Origin: CALCZU01 sp964396165
GTDB taxonomy: Bacteria > Bdellovibrionota > FAC87 > UBA2466
Direction: 5' to 3'
Assembly (NCBI GenBank): GCA_964396165.1
Contig: CAYNEF010000003.1
Span: 1-64,000, forward strand
Length of the DNA stretch: 64,000 nucleotides
The notes beneath the pieces are model-generated. The model ran no database searches, was not told where the DNA came from, and worked only from the letters and a program-made list of their open reading frames with translations. The translations under genes and the position numbers were made by a program. Numbering within the stretch: position 1 is the stretch's first letter; every line of letters begins with the position of its first letter. Below, piece after piece: positions 59,404-64,000 of this stretch.

Positions 59404-60201
59404 ATGAAAATCGGACTTGTCCAATACCATTCGTCAGTTCATTTGGAAGAAAATATCGAGCGCATGACAGAGATGACAAAAGCTCTGAAGGCACAGGGTG
59501 CCGATGTCGTTGTCTTTCCGGAGATGGCGTATTTAAGTGGAAATTCTTCTGTCTGGTCTTCGAAAGTAAACCAATACCAGAATATCCTAATGAAATTGCA
59601 AGAAGTCGCAGCGTCTTGCAAAGTTTTTTTACTCCCCGGAACCTTGAGAGAGCCATCAAAAGAAAAAGGAAAGTTTTATAATTCTCTTTCTATAATTAAT
59701 CCCTACGGACAAGTAGTTGCAACGTACCGAAAAATTTTTCTGTTTAAAGCTAATTTACCGGACAAAAATTATGATGAATCCAAATATTGCTCTCCCGGAA
59801 GCGATCTTGTCGTTACTCCTGAGCCTTGTAATTTTGGTTTGTCTATTTGTTATGATTTGAGATTTCCCGAGTTGTTTAGAAAATTAAAAGCAAAAGGTGC
59901 GAAAATAATATTTTTGCCTTCAGCATTCACCGTACCAACGGGAAAAGCGCACTGGAAAACTTTGGTCACTGCACGTGCTATTGAAAATCAGGTATTCATC
60001 GTAGCGCCCGGGCAAACAGGGGTGAATGGGGATGGAAACGAAACGTACGGACATTCTTTAGTAGTGGGGCCGTGGGGCGAAGTTTTATGTGAGATGGGAA
60101 GCGAAGAAGGGTATACCACCGTAGACATCGACCTCAATTTGATTGATTTGGCCAAATCTAAAGTCGATGCAGAAGCTTCGAAGAGAAATGATCTTTTTTA
60201 A
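59404..60201 (+). CDS. Nitrilase-superfamily amidohydrolase, Nit1-like (deaminated glutathione amidase candidate)
   Basis: A 265-residue C-N hydrolase with the Glu-Lys-Cys triad: Glu in VVFPEMA (near residue 40), Lys in TYRKIFLF (near 113) and Cys in LSICYDLRFPE (near 146). The later block PSAFTVPTGKAHW, then the YGHSLVVGPWGEV segment, is the pattern of the Nit1 branch, whose members hydrolyse deaminated glutathione. Its place beside ggt, gshB and gshA supports that function. It is divergent from ggt with 48 bases between the start codons. Omega-amidase or another amidase activity is the alternative. Confidence 0.85.
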   Translation: MKIGLVQYHSSVHLEENIERMTEMTKALKAQGADVVVFPEMAYLSGNSSVWSSKVNQYQNILMKLQEVAASCKVFLLPGTLREPSKEKGKFYNSLSIINPYGQVVATYRKIFLFKANLPDKNYDESKYCSPGSDLVVTPEPCNFGLSICYDLRFPELFRKLKAKGAKIIFLPSAFTVPTGKAHWKTLVTARAIENQVFIVAPGQTGVNGDGNETYGHSLVVGPWGEVLCEMGSEEGYTTVDIDLNLIDLAKSKVDAEASKRNDLF

Positions 60202-60221
60202 ATAATACAGCTAGCCGTAAC

Positions 60222-62453
60222 TCAAAAAACCTGAGTAGGTTGCAGCACTCGATCAAAAAACGCCGTTATGGTTTTAAATACATGTGTCTGTTGAAATTTG
60301 CCGTAAATACCGTGTTTACTACCCGGGTATGTCATCATTTCAAACGGCAGAGCTTTTGATTGAAACACTTGGTAAATTTTTGTGCTGTTTGTAAAAAGAA
60401 CATTGTCGTCGGCCATCCCGTGCAACATGAGCAGTGGCCCTTTTAGATTTTCAGCATATTCGAGCACGTTACTTTTTTTGTATCCCTCAGGATTTTCTTT
60501 AGGCGTTCCCATAAAGCGTTCGGTGTAGTGTGTGTCGTACAATGTCCAGTCAGTGACAGGCGCGACAGACACGGCAGCTTTAAAGGTGTTCGGTTCCTTA
60601 AGAAGTGTAAGTAGGGCCATATAACCGCCATAGCTCCACCCGAATACGCCTACGCGATTGGGATCGGTAAAACCTTGAGAGAGTAAAAAGTCTACGCCCG
60701 CTTTTTGATCCTGCACTTCCACATTTCCTAAAGAGTGGTAAATCGCTGTCTCAAAAGCATGTCCTCTATTCAAACTGCCACGGTTGTCCAATTGAAAAAC
60801 AAGATAGCCTTTATCTGCGAGTATTTGTTGCCAGTAGAAACGTTTACCGCCCCATTTTTTCGAAACTTTTTGGCTGTTAGGCCCTCCGTAAACATCAACT
60901 ATCACCGGATATTTTTTTCCTTCTTCAAAGTTTTTAGGTTTGAGAAGCGAGTAATAAAATTCAATGCCGTCCTTGTTTTTAAAAGATCCGAATTCTGTCT
61001 TTGAAAAAGTAGATAGATACGGAGCAAGCGGGTGTTTTCCCGTGACGGAATTTTCTTCAATATACGTAATTAAGCTTCCGTCCATGCTTCTTAACGAAAC
61101 TTGAGTCGGTTGTGTGGGGTTGGAGTAGGAATCGAGATACACTTTTGCGCTGTCAGGAATGGTAATTTGGTGCCAGCCTTCTTCCTTGCTAATCTTTGTG
61201 ATTTCGCTAGTAACAAGGGAAACTTGGTATAAGTGTTGTTCCAGGGGCGAGTCTATCGAGGCGGTGAAGTATGCGGTGTCTTCTGCATCATTTAGTGCAA
61301 TTAACTCTCTTACCGGCCAATTTCCAGAGGTGAGTTGCTTTAACTTTTTGCCTTTTATGGAATAGAGATAAAGATGGCGGTAACCTGAGGCTTCTGAACT
61401 CCAGAGAAATTGCGGAGATTTTTTTAAGAAAGTGAGATCATCCGACAAATTTATCCACTTTGCGTCTTTCTCAGTGAGTAATAGTTTTTTTGTTCGGATG
61501 CGCGTGTCGTAAAGAAAAACATCCAGTGTTTTTTGGTCGCGGCTTTCCACCTGAACGGCAATTTTTTTAGAGTCGGGCAGCCATTTCACTCTTGCTAGGT
61601 AAAAGTCCGGGTTTTCGCTGAGCGGGATGCGATGCAATTTGCCAGAATTTTCCGTATCGTAAATGTACAGAGAAACTTTTGCATTTGGACTTCCAGCTTT
61701 TGGATATCTTTGTTCAAAAACTTCCAGACTGTCGGCATTGATTTCGTAGCGCTTTTCCACAGGCACTTTACTTTCATCAACGCGAGTAAAAGCGAGAAAG
61801 CGTTCGTCCTTCGACCACCATTGCCCATCCATCCTGTCCATTTCTTCTTGTGCAATGAATTCTGCGATGCCGCTTTTGATTGTTGGACTGCCATCTTTAG
61901 TCACCTGTACTTCTTTTAAAGTCTGGGTGTCCATAAAATAGAGATTTCCTTTTCTCACATAACTGACATACCTACCTGATCGGGAAATATGTGCATCGGT
62001 CTCATGTTCCTTTCCACGTGAAAGCAGTTTTATCTTTGGATTTGTTTCGGTAAGTGAATAAAAATAAATTCCACCAGCTAATGGAAAAATAAGGGCGTTG
62101 CCTGATTCCGACCAGAAATATTCCACAATTCCTTTTTGGCTGATCCGCATTCTTTCACGGCGCGCTTTTTCCTCAGCGGATAAACTCTCTTCTCCTTTTG
62201 TAATTTCTTTGGAATCGACAAGCATTCTGTGTTGTTTTGTGTCGAGGTTAAATTCCCAAAGATCGAGTGTTTCTGCATCCGTTGTCTTTTCTTTCAAATA
62301 GGTGATGCGTTTGCCATCGGGAGAAGCTTTCAGCGCTTTCGGCGATTTACCATCTAAAGTAGGGCTATCCATGATTCGCTCGATCGTAAGCCTGTCTGAG
62401 CAAAGAAGGGAACTTGTAACAAGAGCAAGGAGACAAAATAGAGATAATTTCAT
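60222..62453 (-). CDS. Secreted S9-family prolyl oligopeptidase (dipeptidyl-peptidase IV-like)
   Basis: A 743-residue serine peptidase with a signal peptide (KLSLFCLLALVTSSLLC). The N-terminal about 460 residues form a beta-propeller-type repeat region (LPDSKKIAVQVESRD and similar strands). The C-terminal alpha/beta hydrolase has Ser in GWSYGGYMA, Asp in MADDNVLF and His in GSKHGIYG. QEEMDRMDGQWW in the propeller corresponds to the double-Glu motif that binds the substrate N terminus in DPP-IV, so removal of X-Pro dipeptides is likely. It converges with the Nit1-like gene 20 bases away. Confidence 0.9.
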   Translation of the reverse strand: MKLSLFCLLALVTSSLLCSDRLTIERIMDSPTLDGKSPKALKASPDGKRITYLKEKTTDAETLDLWEFNLDTKQHRMLVDSKEITKGEESLSAEEKARRERMRISQKGIVEYFWSESGNALIFPLAGGIYFYSLTETNPKIKLLSRGKEHETDAHISRSGRYVSYVRKGNLYFMDTQTLKEVQVTKDGSPTIKSGIAEFIAQEEMDRMDGQWWSKDERFLAFTRVDESKVPVEKRYEINADSLEVFEQRYPKAGSPNAKVSLYIYDTENSGKLHRIPLSENPDFYLARVKWLPDSKKIAVQVESRDQKTLDVFLYDTRIRTKKLLLTEKDAKWINLSDDLTFLKKSPQFLWSSEASGYRHLYLYSIKGKKLKQLTSGNWPVRELIALNDAEDTAYFTASIDSPLEQHLYQVSLVTSEITKISKEEGWHQITIPDSAKVYLDSYSNPTQPTQVSLRSMDGSLITYIEENSVTGKHPLAPYLSTFSKTEFGSFKNKDGIEFYYSLLKPKNFEEGKKYPVIVDVYGGPNSQKVSKKWGGKRFYWQQILADKGYLVFQLDNRGSLNRGHAFETAIYHSLGNVEVQDQKAGVDFLLSQGFTDPNRVGVFGWSYGGYMALLTLLKEPNTFKAAVSVAPVTDWTLYDTHYTERFMGTPKENPEGYKKSNVLEYAENLKGPLLMLHGMADDNVLFTNSTKIYQVFQSKALPFEMMTYPGSKHGIYGKFQQTHVFKTITAFFDRVLQPTQVF

Positions 62454-62565
62454 GGGCTTATCCTAATTAATAAGCGGCTTGTGTAAACCTATTTCTTACT
62501 GATTTGCGTGTGCTAGTTGTAGTTAAGTATTGCTAATTTTTGACAGATTGTTTATCTAACGCGCA

Positions 62566-63333
62566 ATGAAAGTTGCCGCAAAATCCCTCTTTTTAAGCCT
62601 GAAAGCAGCTACTTTCGCGCTTCTCTTTCTTGGTCAGCTAGCTTATTCGCAACCCATTAAGGCAGTCTTATTCGATGTCTTTGGAACCTGTGTGGAGTTG
62701 CGCGGTTCACTCATTGAACAAGGAAGACAATGGAGCCAAGCAAACGCACTCGCTATAGACTGGCCTACATTTGTGGATGCCTGGTTATTAGATCACGCGC
62801 TTACGATACAAGCCGTGAGAACAGGAAAATCGCCTTGGATAACAGTAGATGCGATTCATGAAAATACTGTGCGGAATTATTTCTCATTGCCAGAGTATCA
62901 AGTCAAAACTCTCAGTCATTTTTGGCATCAGCTAAAACCGTGGCCTGATACTTCCAAGGGATTATCTGCGATAAAAAAACATTTTCAAATTGGCGCGCTT
63001 TCTAATGGAAATGAAACTTTGCTGCAAGATTTGGCTTTAAACGCAAACTTGCCATGGGATTTTATTTTGTCTTCTGAAAAATCCCTGCATTACAAACCGG
63101 ACCCAGAGGCCTATCAGTCGGCAAGTGAAACACTGAATCTGAAACCGGAGGAAATTCTGCTTGTAGCCTCTCATCCCTATGATCTTCGTGCTGCAAAAGC
63201 ACTGGGGTGGAAAACAGCGCTTGTCATTCGTCCGGGCGAATCGGAAGGGTACACGCTAAAGCAGGCAAAAAGAGAATTTGATTTTGCGGTATTGGATTTT
63301 GTAGAGCTTTCAAAGCAGTTGGAAGTGCCATGA
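62566..63333 (+). CDS. HAD-superfamily hydrolase, haloacid-dehalogenase type II-like, with signal peptide
   Basis: A 255-residue protein. The first 29 residues are a convincing Sec signal (basic start, KAATFALLFLGQLAYSQ). The HAD core follows: motif I LFDVFGTCV, in which the first Asp is the nucleophile and the DVFGT form is typical of L-2-haloacid dehalogenases; motif II LSNGN; motif III Lys in HYKPDPEAY; and motif IV ASHPYDLRAAKALG. Family members are normally cytosolic, so a periplasmic form is unusual. The substrate is unknown (haloacid or phosphate ester). The stop codon overlaps the methyltransferase start by four bases. Confidence 0.82.
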   Translation: MKVAAKSLFLSLKAATFALLFLGQLAYSQPIKAVLFDVFGTCVELRGSLIEQGRQWSQANALAIDWPTFVDAWLLDHALTIQAVRTGKSPWITVDAIHENTVRNYFSLPEYQVKTLSHFWHQLKPWPDTSKGLSAIKKHFQIGALSNGNETLLQDLALNANLPWDFILSSEKSLHYKPDPEAYQSASETLNLKPEEILLVASHPYDLRAAKALGWKTALVIRPGESEGYTLKQAKREFDFAVLDFVELSKQLEVP

Positions 63334-64000
63334 GTGTAGCCGATCTCACTATTCGGTCTCTTGGTCCACAAGGCGACGGCATTGCGATGGGATCTCAGGG
63401 GCGCATCTATGTAGACCGTGCATTGCCTGGCGAATATATCAAAGCAAAAATTAAGCGCGATGCGAGCGGTACACCTCGTGCAGAAATAATCAAAATACTA
63501 GAGCCATCTCTCCACAGACAAGAAGCGCCTTGCAAACATTACGATGCGTGTGGCAATTGCACGCTCCAACATGCAGACGACTCGTTTTACCGAAAGTGGA
63601 AAACAGAGACAGTGAAAGAAGCTTTGAGTAAAGTCGGGCTTTTTCCAAAACAATGGGAAAAACCAGTTTTTGTCGGCGAAAACAGCAGAAGACGCGTAAC
63701 ATTTACGGCAGTAAAACACAGAAATAAAATTACATTGGGTTATTACAAACGCAGGTCGAGCGAAATCACAGACATCAGCTCGTGTTTGATTGCTGATCCG
63801 ATACTGCTTGAATTGCGCGAAGAGATTAAAACCTATTTACTGCCAGTATTACTCGAAGCAAAGCCAGTGGATATTTTCTTTCAACTGGTAGGCAAGTCGG
63901 TAGATATGGTGATTACAGGTCAAATCGGCCGCAATCTCCAGTCCCTATCCGATTTAATTGAAGATATTATTATTTCGCGCATCAGTATCCGCGAAGACGA
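63330..64000 (+). CDS. TrmA/RumA-type (uracil-5-)-methyltransferase, N-terminal part
   Basis: The first 223 residues of an RNA m5U methyltransferase, open to the window end. An N-terminal TRAM domain (about 1-60) contains GPQGDGIA and DRALPGEYIKAKI. The iron-sulfur cluster cysteines follow as CKHYDACGNC (C-x5-C-x2-C near residue 72), then LQH. The central domain runs up to the edge, and the SAM-binding and catalytic Cys parts lie beyond. The TRAM domain and Fe-S cluster point to RlmD/RumA or RlmCD-like enzymes acting on 23S rRNA rather than to TrmA. The ATG is coupled to the HAD gene stop by ATGA. Confidence 0.9.
   Translation, partial: MSVADLTIRSLGPQGDGIAMGSQGRIYVDRALPGEYIKAKIKRDASGTPRAEIIKILEPSLHRQEAPCKHYDACGNCTLQHADDSFYRKWKTETVKEALSKVGLFPKQWEKPVFVGENSRRRVTFTAVKHRNKITLGYYKRRSSEITDISSCLIADPILLELREEIKTYLLPVLLEAKPVDIFFQLVGKSVDMVITGQIGRNLQSLSDLIEDIIISRISIRED

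Overview
The window looks like chromosomal DNA of a Gram-negative bacterium with a double-membrane envelope. It carries a complete type II secretion (T2SS) assembly operon, LolA-like and LPS-like chemistry, proteobacterial-type glutathione genes and a tRNA with encoded CCA. Base composition looks moderately AT-rich (judged by eye, not computed). The gspC-to-gspN gene order and the short, tightly overlapped operons would fit a Bdellovibrionota/Oligoflexia-like lineage, but this is inference and no taxonomic marker is decisive. No IS element, prophage, integrase or CRISPR array was seen, and no stretch longer than about 300 bases lacks a gene.

Layout. (1) 1-7.0 kb: probable 3' end of a 5S rRNA gene with its terminator, then signal peptidase I, a zinc-ribbon rhomboid protease, a ROK sugar kinase, an ABC exporter pair, a DegT-type aminotransferase and a DbpA-like RNA helicase. 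(2) 7.0-20.8 kb, minus strand: a twelve-gene T2SS operon gspC-D-E-F-G-H-I-J-K-L-M-N with overlapping or nearly touching genes. (3) 21-24.8 kb: a DUF309 protein, a cation diffusion facilitator, tRNA-Lys(CUU) and two CDP-deoxysugar genes (rfbF, rfbH). (4) 24.8-47.7 kb: a large aryl-polyene/flexirubin-type pigment cluster in several divergent and convergent blocks. It has aromatic ammonia-lyase, AMP ligase, two ACPs, three ketosynthases with intact catalytic residues plus two ketosynthase-like proteins that seem to lack the nucleophile, a ketoreductase, two hot-dog dehydratases, a CrtI-like oxidoreductase, a flavin-dependent halogenase-like enzyme, acyl/glycosyl transferases, and LolA/MMPL/lipoprotein export genes. 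A formyltransferase, an MBOAT acyltransferase and a polysaccharide deacetylase lie directly downstream in the same direction. (5) 47.7-50.4 kb: an unrecognised protein with a caspase/CHAT-like His-Cys pattern paired with an ATP-grasp ligase, then a secreted M14 carboxypeptidase. (6) 50.6-55.0 kb: a periplasmic binding protein coupled to a hybrid sensor kinase, an RluA-type pseudouridine synthase and a secreted caspase-like peptidase. (7) 55.2-60.2 kb: a glutathione block (gshA, gshB, ggt and a Nit1-like amidase). (8) 60.2-64 kb: a secreted S9 peptidase, a secreted HAD-family hydrolase and the start of a TrmA/RumA-type RNA methyltransferase cut by the window edge.

How the genes work together. 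The T2SS operon builds the export machine through which secreted hydrolases could pass; the prepilin peptidase gene gspO is not in the window. In the pigment cluster the ammonia-lyase and AMP ligase would supply an aryl starter. The ACP/KS/KR/DH set would extend it as a polyene, the halogenase and CrtI-like enzyme would tailor it, and the acyl/glycosyl transferases with the LolA/MMPL pair would attach and move it to the outer membrane. The glutathione genes cover synthesis, extracytoplasmic breakdown and probably repair of deaminated glutathione. The most distinctive items are the probable halogenated aryl-polyene pathway, the His-Cys protein/ATP-grasp pair with an extended -10 promoter placed for a leaderless transcript, and the binding-protein/hybrid-kinase pair.
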